Shown piece after piece: positions 1-8,214 of a stretch of 10,998 nt of DNA. Under the pieces are notes generated by a model. It was not told the DNA's origin, did no database searches, and saw nothing but the letters and a program-made list of their open reading frames with translations. The first letter of the stretch is position 1. The number at the start of each line of letters is the position of its first letter. This DNA comes from Bacteroidota bacterium. Its GTDB lineage: Bacteria > Bacteroidota > Bacteroidia > Chitinophagales > Chitinophagaceae. Location: positions 1 through 10,998 of the forward strand of contig JAEZLJ010000160.1 in NCBI GenBank assembly GCA_023415275.1. The letters are read 5' to 3'. A program made the translations under genes and the position numbers.

Positions 1-944
1 CCTGAGGCCCCACTGGCAAACATTTCCGCCGTATGGATACTTCCACTGATAGCTGCCGGGCTTACGTTTGCCGACATCAGTACGATTGCGCTTGTAACCC
101 CATATCCCATGCTGGTGGCACCATCTACCATTTGCGCAAGAAAACCCGCAAGGATCATCCAGAGAAAATTACGGTCCAGCGTTTTAGTCCAGTCAATCGC
201 TGTTACAGCAAACTCTTTTAAAGGGATGTAAGAAAATATAAAATGTCCCAACAGCATAAGTGCAAAGGCAGTAACGCTTATAGTGGCAATCCTTTTCCAT
301 TGTCTCTCTTTTTCTGCATTATCTTTTTCCACGATTCCACGTGTGAGTTCATCAAGCTTTTTCACTCTCATAGCAAACCCGCCATTCAACCTGTTACGTA
401 TGATATGCAAATTATTGGTTGCATTATTGATTTCAGCAGGAATAGCAGCATTCAATACTTCCTTGAGTCTCTTGGCCATAGTAGGAGACTTGCCATTGGT
501 AGAAATGGCGATCTTAACAGAACCCTTCTGCACGATAGAACCAAGATAGAAATCACACAGAGCCGGGGTGTCAGCAACATTGACCAGGAGGTTTTTTTCC
601 TTTGCCAACAACCTGATCTTAAGGCTTAAGTCTTTATTATTTACAGCCACCACCACAATGTCTTTCAACAAAAGATCCCCGGATTCGAAATCTTTTTCAA
701 TAATGGTAACAAAGGAATGCCGGGAAGCCAGAAGCTTTACTTCTTCAGTTACTTCAGTAGCCACAACAGTAATATGGGTTTGTGGCGCATTTTGAAGCAT
801 TGCTTTCAATTTTTCCAATCCCACATTTCCAGCACCTACCAGCAATACCTGTAATTGCTCCAACCTAAGGAAGACCGGGAAAAGACTATTGACCTCTTTA
901 TCCACCTTTCCTACTTCTTCCTTATGAAAAACCTCTGCTTCCAT
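1..944 (-). CDS. Siroheme synthase (Met8/CysG-N-like) domain fused to a TauE/SafE (TSUP) permease, C-terminus cut by the window edge
   Basis: Reading from ATG at 944 the frame stays open for 314 codons and runs off the window. Residues about 20-200 form a precorrin-2 dehydrogenase/sirohydrochlorin ferrochelatase domain: a Rossmann motif GAGNVG (37-42), then VNVADTPALCDF with Asp125 at the place of the catalytic Asp of Met8/CysG, and ISTNGKSP (147-154). A charged linker follows (about 195-218), then hydrophobic segments at about 219-240 and 260-290. The second carries GFLAQMVDGATSMGYG and, further on, SGSIHTAEMFASGAS, which I recognise as typical of TauE/SafE (TSUP) anion permeases. It starts 9 nt after cysI, as last visible gene of the operon. 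The N-terminal half would oxidise precorrin-2 and insert iron to give siroheme for CysI; the membrane half would carry sulfate, sulfite or a similar anion. The domain assignments are fairly secure; the substrate and direction of transport are inference. Confidence 0.88.
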   Translation of the reverse strand, partial: MEAEVFHKEEVGKVDKEVNSLFPVFLRLEQLQVLLVGAGNVGLEKLKAMLQNAPQTHITVVATEVTEEVKLLASRHSFVTIIEKDFESGDLLLKDIVVVAVNNKDLSLKIRLLAKEKNLLVNVADTPALCDFYLGSIVQKGSVKIAISTNGKSPTMAKRLKEVLNAAIPAEINNATNNLHIIRNRLNGGFAMRVKKLDELTRGIVEKDNAEKERQWKRIATISVTAFALMLLGHFIFSYIPLKEFAVTAIDWTKTLDRNFLWMILAGFLAQMVDGATSMGYGVTSAIVLMSANVSPAAISGSIHTAEMFASGAS

Positions 945-953
945 ATATTCTAT

Positions 954-2633
954 TTAACGCTGTTCAAAATATTTCCTCCAGGCAAAATCGCCTAGTGTCT
1001 CTCCATTTACCCGGTTCTGGCTATAATCGGAAAACATTTCATTTAAAACTGCTAATATTCCCTGTTCGTCAAGGTTATCCCTAAATTTTTGGTTCAATCT
1101 TTCCCCCAGCCTGTCACCACCCAGGTAGAGATTATAACGACCGTAAGCTGTCCCGATAAAACCTATTTCTGCTAATGGGGACCTTCCGCATCCATTGGGG
1201 CAACCAGTCATCCTTAAACTGATCTCCTCAGACTCCAGATTATATTTTGTGAGCAAGGGCTCTATTTTACTTATGAGTGTAGGTAGATATCGCTGTGCCT
1301 CTGCCAATGCCAGGGGACAGGTATTAAATGCTACACAGGCAATGGCATTCTTTCTTAACAACCCGGAACTATTAGTATGGTCTATTACCCCAAATTGTTT
1401 TAATATTTTTTCTATCTCAGCTTTGTTAGTTTCATCAATATCACTTAAAATAAGATTTTGATTCGGAGTAAACCGAAATTGTGCCAGCCCTGATTCTGCC
1501 ACCTTCAGTAAAGCTGTTTTTAAGGCTAGTTTTTCATCATCTAATACGCGGCCATTCTCAACGAAAATTGTATAATGCCATTTTCCTTCGCTGTTCTGTT
1601 TCCAGCCATAATAGTCTTTCCTTTCTGTAAATTGATAAGGCATGGTTTCCTGTAAAGGGAATCCACATCTTTTTTCTAATTCAGCTTTAAAGGCATCAAC
1701 ACCCATATTATCAATCGTATATTTTAGGCGTGCCTGTTTGCGGTCACTGCGATTTCCATAGTCCCTCTGTATGGTCAACACTTCATAAACAGCTCTCATT
1801 AACTTATCGCCGGCAGGTACAAAGCCCAATACAGTAGCCAGTCGCGGATAGGTGGATGGATTACCATGTGTGGAGCTCAGTCCGCCACCTACTGCCAGGT
1901 TAAAACCTAGCAATTTCTCATTTTCAATGATTGCAATCAATCCAAGGTCATTTCCAAATACATCCACATCGTTATTCGGAGGAATGGCAATGGCTATCTT
2001 GAACTTTCGAGGCAAATAATGGTCCTGGTACAATGGATCAATCTCCTCCTTTTTATCGACTAGAACTTCTTCGTCAAGCCATATTTCATAAAAAGCCCTT
2101 GTCTTTGGAAGTAGCGCTTCACTTAGCTTACCTGCATAATCATGAATCTCTTTATGTAATGGTGATTGAGAAGGATGGCTGCTGCAAATAACATTGCGGT
2201 TAACATCTCCACATGCCGCAATTGAATCTAATGCCACAGCATTAAAATCTTTTAAGGTTGGCTTGATATCGCGCTTTAAAATGCCATGTAATTGAATAGT
2301 TTGTCTTGTAGTGATCTTAATGACACCGGTAGAATACGCACCTGCAATATGGTGGGCAGCAATCCATTGTTGGGGCGTAATCAATCCACCTGGAATACGT
2401 AGCCTGATCATAAAAGAGTAAAGCTTATCAAGCTTTTTTAAAGCTCTTTCTTCCCTTAGGTCACGGTCATCCTGTTCATACATGCCATGAAATTTTATCA
2501 ATGCATGATCCTGTTCCCGAACTGCCCCGGTCAACTCATCAAATAAGCTTTCCTTCAATGTGCCTCTCAAACCATCACTTGATTTCTTGATCTTTTCTAC
2601 AACTGATAAATTCTTTTGCTCTGCCATTGTCAT
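954..2633 (-). CDS. cysI: Sulfite reductase (NADPH) hemoprotein beta subunit, CysI
   Basis: 559 residues, close to E. coli CysI (about 570). It reduces sulfite to sulfide with six electrons supplied by CysJ, in the cytoplasm. The 4Fe-4S/siroheme cysteines are present: C433-x5-C439 and C478-x3-C482 (TGCPNGCGRSP). Siroheme- and sulfite-contacting basic residues known from the family are also in place: R79 in RLRIPGG, R146 in GDVNRNV, and K210 and K212 in LPRKFK. The repeated two-lobe layout of the family is recognisable. The start is ATG at 2633, 31 nt after the cysJ stop; ATG at 2627 (codon 3) is an equally possible start. The gene needs siroheme, which neighbouring genes in the same operon supply. 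Nothing looks broken. Confidence 0.97.
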   Translation of the reverse strand: MTMAEQKNLSVVEKIKKSSDGLRGTLKESLFDELTGAVREQDHALIKFHGMYEQDDRDLREERALKKLDKLYSFMIRLRIPGGLITPQQWIAAHHIAGAYSTGVIKITTRQTIQLHGILKRDIKPTLKDFNAVALDSIAACGDVNRNVICSSHPSQSPLHKEIHDYAGKLSEALLPKTRAFYEIWLDEEVLVDKKEEIDPLYQDHYLPRKFKIAIAIPPNNDVDVFGNDLGLIAIIENEKLLGFNLAVGGGLSSTHGNPSTYPRLATVLGFVPAGDKLMRAVYEVLTIQRDYGNRSDRKQARLKYTIDNMGVDAFKAELEKRCGFPLQETMPYQFTERKDYYGWKQNSEGKWHYTIFVENGRVLDDEKLALKTALLKVAESGLAQFRFTPNQNLILSDIDETNKAEIEKILKQFGVIDHTNSSGLLRKNAIACVAFNTCPLALAEAQRYLPTLISKIEPLLTKYNLESEEISLRMTGCPNGCGRSPLAEIGFIGTAYGRYNLYLGGDRLGERLNQKFRDNLDEQGILAVLNEMFSDYSQNRVNGETLGDFAWRKYFEQR

Positions 2634-2664
2634 TTCTTTTGCCAGGAATAGATCCCGGTAGTTT

Positions 2665-4344
2665 TTAATAAACGTCTTTTACCAATCGACCGCTTTCTTT
2701 CATTTCAACTAGGTAATTCAGGGCCTGGGTTTCGTCTAGTTGTTTGTATTCTGTAATGATTTGTAACAAAGTATTTTCAACATCAATGCTCATTGGATCC
2801 CGTGTACCACATATATACACATATGCACCCTCTTCTATCCATTGAAATAATTCCGATGCATGCTGTAACATTTTATGTTGTACATATAGCTTTTGATCCT
2901 GGTCGCGGCTAAAAGCCACATTCATTCTGGTCAATGATCCCATCTGCAGCCAGTTCTGCCATTCAGTCTGATACAGGAAATCAGTTGTAAAGTGCTGGTC
3001 ACCAAAAAACAGCCAGCTTCTTCCTTCAGCTCCTTCTGCATCACGTTGCGCAATAAAAGATCTGAAAGGAGCAATTCCAGTACCCGGACCTATCATAATG
3101 ATATCTTTGTCCTGGGCAGGCAACTTGAACAACTGGTTTTTATGAATATAGAAATCAAAGACATCTCCTTCTTTTAATTGGGACAGGTAAGAAGAGCACA
3201 ACCCATTCCTCTCCTGCTCGCCAATCCTATACGTATTTTTAGCTACTGTTAGGTGAACCTCGTATTGGTGCGCTAATGGAGAAGAAGCAATAGAATACAA
3301 TCTTGGTGTAATGGGATCAAGAGATTGGACGATAGATTCAAATTGTTCAGGTTGACTTATTGGATAGATCCTTAATAGATCAAGGAGGTCCATCCGGGTC
3401 AGTGGTATATCCTGCCGGACAATTTCACTGTATTTTTTAACCACTCTTTCAGACAGGTGGATCACAGACAACCTGGAGTTTAAAAGATCACCAATTGTCG
3501 CCTCTGTATTTTTATAAATAACCTGTTTATTTTCATCTGCTCCAACCAGTTTCATGATTTTATCCACAACAACCCTGGGGTTCTTTGGAATTAATCCCAG
3601 CGCATCTCCCGGTTCATACTCCGCGCCATCGGCAGTAATTTCAACATGGTAAGTTTCTTTGGAAGAACCTGAACCATTAAGGTTGATAGAAGTTTGAACA
3701 CGTCCCGAAAACTGCTGTTTTGTTTTTTTAGTATTTGGTTGAACTTCCACTGCAATAGGTACAGGTGCAGCATCTAGTAATGAATCTAATAAATTCGTGA
3801 TCCAGTTTTCAGCTTCTATCTCGTAATCAGTATCTAATTTATGCAAGGGCATCACTCTTGTTCCTCCAAGTCTTTGCAGTTGTGCATCTACATCTTCCCC
3901 TGCTTTACAAAATAAAGGATAGGAAGTATCTCCAAGGGCCAGGACACCATATTTCACACTGGATAGAGAAATATTTTCCTGGTGCAGGTGATCGTAAAAC
4001 TTTTTGGCAGTTGCAGGAGGTTCCCCTTCACCTTGTGTGCTGATAATAGTAAAGAACCATTCTTCTTTAGAGAGATCAGAAAGGCGATATTGATCCAATG
4101 AAACTAGTTTAGATTGAATTCCTTTCTTTTTGGCCCTTGCAGCAAAACTGGTTGCCAGCTTTTTAGAGTTGCCAGTTTCTGTACCATAGGTGATGGTTAT
4201 TTTACGAACGTTGGCAGAAATAGTTTCCTGCTTTTTCTCCAGGGAAGCCACTCCGGATAAATAACCATTTAACCAGATGATCTCCTCCCTCGAGAGATCA
4301 GCAACTAAATCCTTGACCATTTTCATTTTTGGAGCTGGTAACAT
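2665..4344 (-). CDS. cysJ: Sulfite reductase (NADPH) flavoprotein alpha subunit, CysJ
   Basis: 559 residues, somewhat shorter than E. coli CysJ (about 599). Domains in order: a short N-terminal extension (1-47), an FMN-binding flavodoxin domain (about 48-190; phosphate loop YGTETGNS at 53-60, then STQGEGEPP, LGDTSYPLFC), then a ferredoxin-NADP reductase-like part with the FAD motif PRLYS (347-351), GLCSSYL (381-387), the NADPH motif GPGTGIAPFRSF (419-430), ICGTRDPM (511-518) and a terminal aromatic residue (Y559). It passes electrons from NADPH through FAD and FMN to CysI. It starts 10 nt after the SUMT stop. ATG codons 1, 7 and 9 are all possible starts; I kept the first. Its place beside cysI and its full domain set favour CysJ over other diflavin reductases. 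Confidence 0.96.
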   Translation of the reverse strand: MLPAPKMKMVKDLVADLSREEIIWLNGYLSGVASLEKKQETISANVRKITITYGTETGNSKKLATSFAARAKKKGIQSKLVSLDQYRLSDLSKEEWFFTIISTQGEGEPPATAKKFYDHLHQENISLSSVKYGVLALGDTSYPLFCKAGEDVDAQLQRLGGTRVMPLHKLDTDYEIEAENWITNLLDSLLDAAPVPIAVEVQPNTKKTKQQFSGRVQTSINLNGSGSSKETYHVEITADGAEYEPGDALGLIPKNPRVVVDKIMKLVGADENKQVIYKNTEATIGDLLNSRLSVIHLSERVVKKYSEIVRQDIPLTRMDLLDLLRIYPISQPEQFESIVQSLDPITPRLYSIASSPLAHQYEVHLTVAKNTYRIGEQERNGLCSSYLSQLKEGDVFDFYIHKNQLFKLPAQDKDIIMIGPGTGIAPFRSFIAQRDAEGAEGRSWLFFGDQHFTTDFLYQTEWQNWLQMGSLTRMNVAFSRDQDQKLYVQHKMLQHASELFQWIEEGAYVYICGTRDPMSIDVENTLLQIITEYKQLDETQALNYLVEMKESGRLVKDVY

Positions 4345-4354
4345 CGAGTTTAAT

Positions 4355-5200
4355 TTATGCGGTTAAGCCAAAAGATTCCTTTAATGTGCTGTTATGTTCA
4401 AGTTGGCCATTGAAATAATCTCCACTGGTTCTTTTTCTGTAAAACCAATCAAATTGCTCATGTAGAGCCACAACTTTTCCTATAATGACCAGGCTTGGAG
4501 ATAGAAATTGTCTCTTTGCCCATTTCTCTTCAAAATCATATAAGGAACCAACATATATTTTTTGTAAGGGAGTAGTTGCCTGCTCAACTACAGCCAATAA
4601 TTTTGTGGGATCAATAGCGTTTTGAACCAGTTTAGTAATTACTTCCGGAAGTGTTTCTGAAGACATATAAAATACCAGTGTATCATCCGTTTGTGCCAGG
4701 TCAGCCCAGTAATCATCAGTAACTATATCCGAACGATATGCAGTAAGAAAACGTACAGCTGTTGCGTAATTTCTTGCAGTGAGCGGAATGCCAGCATAGG
4801 CTGCTGCACCAAGAGCCGCTGTTATTCCAGGAACTATTTCATAGGGAATTAGATATTTATTTAAAATTTCCAATTCATCAAGGATGTTTGAAAAAACTGA
4901 TACGTCTCCTCCTTTTAACCGAACCACATTTTTACCTTCATTTGAATAGAGCACCATTAATTCATTAATTGTTGACTGTGGGGTAGATTCACCTTTGCGG
5001 CATTGTTTACCAACATAAATGACCTCAGCATTGGTTGATGTATATCTTGTAATGATATCAGGACTTACCAGTCTATCTGTCAATACTACATCTGCCTGCT
5101 GAAGTAACCGCATTCCTTTTACGGTGAGCAGGTCTGGGTCGCCACAACCTGCTCCCACTAAAAAAACTTTTCCATTTTGCATATTATCCATGGATGACAT
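4355..5200 (-). CDS. cobA: Uroporphyrinogen-III C-methyltransferase (SUMT/CobA type)
   Basis: 281 residues from ATG at 5200. It methylates uroporphyrinogen III twice with SAM to give precorrin-2, the first step toward siroheme. Visible family motifs are VGAGCGDPDLLTVKG (15-29), ADVVLTDRLVS (36-46), VVRLKGGD (92-99) and YEIVPGITAALGAAAYAGIPLT (120-141). The frame can be extended to a TTG at 5248 that overlaps cysN by 16 nt, but the extra residues do not resemble the family start, so I prefer ATG 5200; ATG at 5191 or 5182 is also possible. Oddity: where most SUMTs read GGDPfxFGRGGEE, this one reads GGDVSVFSNILDE, keeping the Asp but losing the Pro and the Gly-rich turn. Position beside cysJI and upstream of the Met8-like domain supports a role in siroheme rather than cobalamin synthesis. 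Confidence 0.9.
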   Translation of the reverse strand: MSSMDNMQNGKVFLVGAGCGDPDLLTVKGMRLLQQADVVLTDRLVSPDIITRYTSTNAEVIYVGKQCRKGESTPQSTINELMVLYSNEGKNVVRLKGGDVSVFSNILDELEILNKYLIPYEIVPGITAALGAAAYAGIPLTARNYATAVRFLTAYRSDIVTDDYWADLAQTDDTLVFYMSSETLPEVITKLVQNAIDPTKLLAVVEQATTPLQKIYVGSLYDFEEKWAKRQFLSPSLVIIGKVVALHEQFDWFYRKRTSGDYFNGQLEHNSTLKESFGLTA

Positions 5201-5232
5201 TATTAGAGGATCAAAGAATAACTGTTCAATTT

Positions 5233-6468
5233 TTATTGTATCAGGCAAGCCCCCACTGTCATGTTACTTGTTTGATCAATAAGGATTGCAGAACCATTTA
5301 CAGGCAGATCTTTATACCGGTCAAAGGCAAGAGGCTCTGCAGTTTTTATCGTAGCCCTAACCACATCATTTAATTTGACAGCACCTGGTGCATCACGTGA
5401 AAGCGTATTAACATCTAGCTTATACTCAATGTCCTTAACCAGGGCCTTGATCCTGCGGGTACCATGCTGAAGAATATATTTATTACCTGTATTTAATACA
5501 GTATTGTCCATCCAGCACATCAGAACCTGGAACTCATTTTCAACAAGAGGTAGTTGATTGGATTTGACGATAACATCACCACGGCTGATATCAATATCAT
5601 CATTCAAATGAAGTATGATACTTTGGCCGGCAAAGGCATTTTCCACTTCCTTTTGATTTACTTCTATCTTACTAATCCTTGAAGTAAGGCCTGAAGGAAA
5701 AATGCTTACTTCATCTCCTTTGGAATAAGTACCACTGGAAACTCTACCTGCATAACCACGATAATCATGTAAATCATCCGCATGCGGCCTGATAACAAAT
5801 TGAACTGAAAACCTGGACAATGTCCTTTCATCTTTTGTCAATTCAATGTTTTCAAGATGAGAAAGAAGTGTATCACCATTGAACCAGGTAAGATTTGGTG
5901 ATGCGTGGATAATATTATCTCCTTTTAATGCACTGATTGGAATATAATACACGTCATTCAGTTCAAGTTCCCTGGCTACGTCCTGGAATTGAGAAACAAT
6001 ATTGGAGAAAACTGATTTATCATAACCTACCATATCCATTTTATTAACGGCAACAATTACATGTGGTATTTTTAATAAAGAAGCGATGATAGAATGGCGT
6101 CGTGTCTGTTCAATTACGCCATTCCTGGCGTCTATTAATATGATAATGCAGTCAGAATTTGAGGCACCTGTGATCATGTTTCGGGTATACTGGATATGAC
6201 CAGGGGCATCAGCAATAATGAACTTGCGAACGGGCGTTGAAAAATATTTGTAGGCCACATCGATGGTAATTCCCTGTTCCCTTTCGGCCCTTAAACCATC
6301 AGTTAACAGAGCAAGGTCTATATCTGCATGGTCGTTATGCTTGCTTTGCTTCTTTAATGTTTCCAGCTGGTCTGCCAGGATGCTTTTACTATCGTAAAGC
6401 AACCGGCCAATTAGCGTGCTTTTCCCATCGTCAACACTCCCAGCGGTAATAAAACGTAGTAGGTCCAT
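5233..6468 (-). CDS. cysN: Sulfate adenylyltransferase, GTPase subunit CysN
   Basis: 411 residues. An EF-Tu-like GTPase that drives formation of adenosine 5'-phosphosulfate (APS) from ATP and sulfate together with CysD. The GTP-binding motifs are intact: P-loop GSVDDGKST (10-18), EREQGITID (62-70), DAPGH (87-91) and NKMD (142-145). The C-terminal half fits the beta-barrel domains 2 and 3 of the translation-factor family. It is shorter than E. coli CysN (about 475) and there is no fused APS kinase (CysC) domain, so the product available downstream is APS and not PAPS unless a kinase lies elsewhere. It starts with ATG 34 nt after cysD; 32 nt separate its stop from the preferred start of the SUMT gene. 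Confidence 0.96.
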   Translation of the reverse strand: MDLLRFITAGSVDDGKSTLIGRLLYDSKSILADQLETLKKQSKHNDHADIDLALLTDGLRAEREQGITIDVAYKYFSTPVRKFIIADAPGHIQYTRNMITGASNSDCIIILIDARNGVIEQTRRHSIIASLLKIPHVIVAVNKMDMVGYDKSVFSNIVSQFQDVARELELNDVYYIPISALKGDNIIHASPNLTWFNGDTLLSHLENIELTKDERTLSRFSVQFVIRPHADDLHDYRGYAGRVSSGTYSKGDEVSIFPSGLTSRISKIEVNQKEVENAFAGQSIILHLNDDIDISRGDVIVKSNQLPLVENEFQVLMCWMDNTVLNTGNKYILQHGTRRIKALVKDIEYKLDVNTLSRDAPGAVKLNDVVRATIKTAEPLAFDRYKDLPVNGSAILIDQTSNMTVGACLIQ

Positions 6469-6502
6469 TATAATAAGTTTTATTTCTTGATTTTAATTAC
6501 AG

Positions 6503-7408
6503 TTAGAAGTATCCATTTATTTTACGGTCTTCCATAGCTGCTTCAGATATCCTGTCATCAATCCTGGTCTCACCTCTTTCACTAATTCTTGTAGCTGTGA
6601 TCTCGGCTATAACTTCATCCAGCGTATTGGCCTGGCTTTCAACAGCGGCAGTACACGTCATGTCGCCCACTGTACGATACCTAACCCGCTTACGGGTTAT
6701 GATATCGGATTCCTCCAATTTTATATATTCAGAAGCTGCTATCAATTGGCCTTCATATTCCAGTATTTCCCTTTCATGAGAGAAGTAAATAGCTGGCAAG
6801 TCAATGTTTTCCCTTTTTATATAATTCCAAACATCCAGTTCGGTCCAGTTACTGATAGGGAATACCCTTACATTTTCTCCTTTGTTGATCTTACCATTAT
6901 AAATGTTCCATAGTTCTGGCCTTTGCTTGCGGGGTTCCCATCCTCCAAACTCATCCCGAACTGAAAAGATCCTTTCTTTTGCCCTGGCTTTTTCTTCATC
7001 ACGCCTGGCACCTCCAATACAAGCATCAAATTCAAATTCTTCTATAGTATCGAGAAGAGTAAAGGTTTGCAAAGCATTCCGGCTGGCAAGTTTTCCTGAT
7101 TTTTCTTTCAGGCCTTTTTTCCTGATCGTGTCACCCACATTTCTAACAATAAGACGCTCTCCTATTTTGCTCACCAGGTCATCACGGAAGTCTAAGGCCT
7201 CAGGAAAATTGTGGCCTGTATCGATATGTACTAAAGGAAAAGGAAACGGCCCTGGACGAAAAGCCTTTAATGCCAGGTGCACCAGTGTAATAGAATCCTT
7301 ACCACCGGAAAATAGCAAAGCGGGTCGTTCAAACTGGCCAGCAACTTCCCTTAAGATATAGATGGCCTCAGATTCTAATTGGTCCAGATAATCAAGTTGA
7401 TTACTCAT
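6503..7408 (-). CDS. cysD: Sulfate adenylyltransferase, catalytic subunit CysD
   Basis: 301 residues, nearly the same length as E. coli CysD (302). This is the PP-loop ATP pyrophosphatase-type subunit that binds ATP and sulfate and forms APS, coupled to GTP hydrolysis by CysN. The PP-loop SGGKDS is at residues 34-39. GGARRDEEKARAKERIFS and ENVRVFPISNWTELDVWNYI are characteristic CysD stretches, and the C-terminus AMEDRKINGYF is typical of the family. It starts with ATG at 7408, 9 nt after cysH, with no Shine-Dalgarno sequence, as is usual in Bacteroidota. No anomaly seen. Confidence 0.97.
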   Translation of the reverse strand: MSNQLDYLDQLESEAIYILREVAGQFERPALLFSGGKDSITLVHLALKAFRPGPFPFPLVHIDTGHNFPEALDFRDDLVSKIGERLIVRNVGDTIRKKGLKEKSGKLASRNALQTFTLLDTIEEFEFDACIGGARRDEEKARAKERIFSVRDEFGGWEPRKQRPELWNIYNGKINKGENVRVFPISNWTELDVWNYIKRENIDLPAIYFSHEREILEYEGQLIAASEYIKLEESDIITRKRVRYRTVGDMTCTAAVESQANTLDEVIAEITATRISERGETRIDDRISEAAMEDRKINGYF

Positions 7409-7417
7409 ATAATTATT

Positions 7418-8143
7418 TTATTTACCTAAAATTGTGTGTACATGTAAACCACATTCCTTTTTACTTTCATCTTCCCACCACCATCTTCCTGCACGGAAGT
7501 CTTCCCCTTCTTTTATGGCTCTAGTGCAAGGAGCACAACCTATACTCACATATCCTCTATCATGTAATGCATTATAGGGAACATGGTGTTCATCAATATA
7601 ATTTCTAACTTGTTCTGTAGTCCAATTAAGCAAAGGATTGTATTTGATTATCTGGTTAGTCTCATCCCATTCCAGCACTTCAAGGTCATTCCTGTTTGGA
7701 GAATGCTGGGCCCTGAGACCGGTGATCCATACTGCATTGCCTTGCAGTGCCTTTTTTAAAGGATGCACTTTTCGAATCGCACAGCAACTTTGCCTTAACT
7801 CTACTGATTTATAAAAAGCATTAGGGCCATTCGTGGTCACAAACTGTTTTATATCTTCTTCATTCGGATAATATGCTTGTATAAGTATGTCGTACCGCTC
7901 AAGTGTACGGGTCCACGTAGAATAGGTCTCAGGGAATAAACGTCCAGTGTCCAGCGTAAATATGTGAACCGACGACGATCGGCTGATGATATCCGTAATT
8001 ACCTGGTCTTCATAACTAAAGCTGGTAGAAAACACTACTTTTCCCGGATACCTGCCTGAAATCAATGCCAGGGCATCCAATATGGATAGTTGAACAATAT
8101 CCTTTTTCAAAGACAGGAAACTGTCTTGTAATAAAACAGACAT
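7418..8143 (-). CDS. cysH: Assimilatory adenylyl-sulfate (APS) reductase, thioredoxin-dependent, CysH
   Basis: 241 residues. It belongs to the CysH family and reduces activated sulfate to sulfite. It carries the four-cysteine cluster signature of APS reductases, C120-C121 and C203-x2-C206, which binds a 4Fe-4S cluster and is absent from PAPS-specific enzymes such as E. coli CysH. The catalytic ECGLH motif is at 230-234. The nucleotide-binding region includes FSTSFSYEDQVI (38-49) and TLDTGRLFPET (63-73). APS specificity agrees with the lack of an APS kinase in the operon. It is the first structural gene after the riboswitch and cysteine-rich leader; its ATG at 8143 lies 63 nt after the leader ORF stop. 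The N-terminus is a little divergent, but the family call is firm. Confidence 0.96.
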   Translation of the reverse strand: MSVLLQDSFLSLKKDIVQLSILDALALISGRYPGKVVFSTSFSYEDQVITDIISRSSSVHIFTLDTGRLFPETYSTWTRTLERYDILIQAYYPNEEDIKQFVTTNGPNAFYKSVELRQSCCAIRKVHPLKKALQGNAVWITGLRAQHSPNRNDLEVLEWDETNQIIKYNPLLNWTTEQVRNYIDEHHVPYNALHDRGYVSIGCAPCTRAIKEGEDFRAGRWWWEDESKKECGLHVHTILGK

Positions 8144-8192
8144 ACTGTTAAGTATTAAAAGTGAACCAATAAATAGTAAGCAATCTGGAAAC

Positions 8193-8214
8193 TGCAGTAA
8201 AGATTATTACTGCA
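8193..8214 (-). promoter_or_regulatory. RNA hairpin enclosing the stop codon of the Cys-rich leader ORF
   Basis: On the minus-strand RNA, UGCAGUAA (8214-8207) and UUACUGCA (8200-8193) are perfect complements and form an 8-bp stem with a 6-nt loop. The 5' arm contains the last sense codon and the stop codon of the leader ORF, so a ribosome finishing that ORF must open the hairpin. No U-tract follows, so this is not an intrinsic terminator. It could affect translation of cysH or Rho access, or it may be incidental. The structure is plain in the sequence; the role is inference. Confidence 0.5.

Noticed and set aside
5201..5248. TTG start for the SUMT gene overlapping cysN
   Set aside because: The 16 extra residues do not resemble the family N-terminus, and ATG at 5200 gives a normal length.
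6597..7361. Plus-strand ORFs inside cysD
   Set aside because: Mirror frames of a highly conserved gene, with no family features of their own.
7418..8143. CysH as a PAPS reductase
   Set aside because: The CC...CxxC cluster motif marks the APS-reducing type, and no APS kinase is present in the operon.
8144..8206. A second intrinsic terminator between the leader ORF and cysH
   Set aside because: The stop-codon hairpin is not followed by a U-tract and no other stable hairpin plus U-run is visible, so classical trp-type attenuation cannot be claimed.
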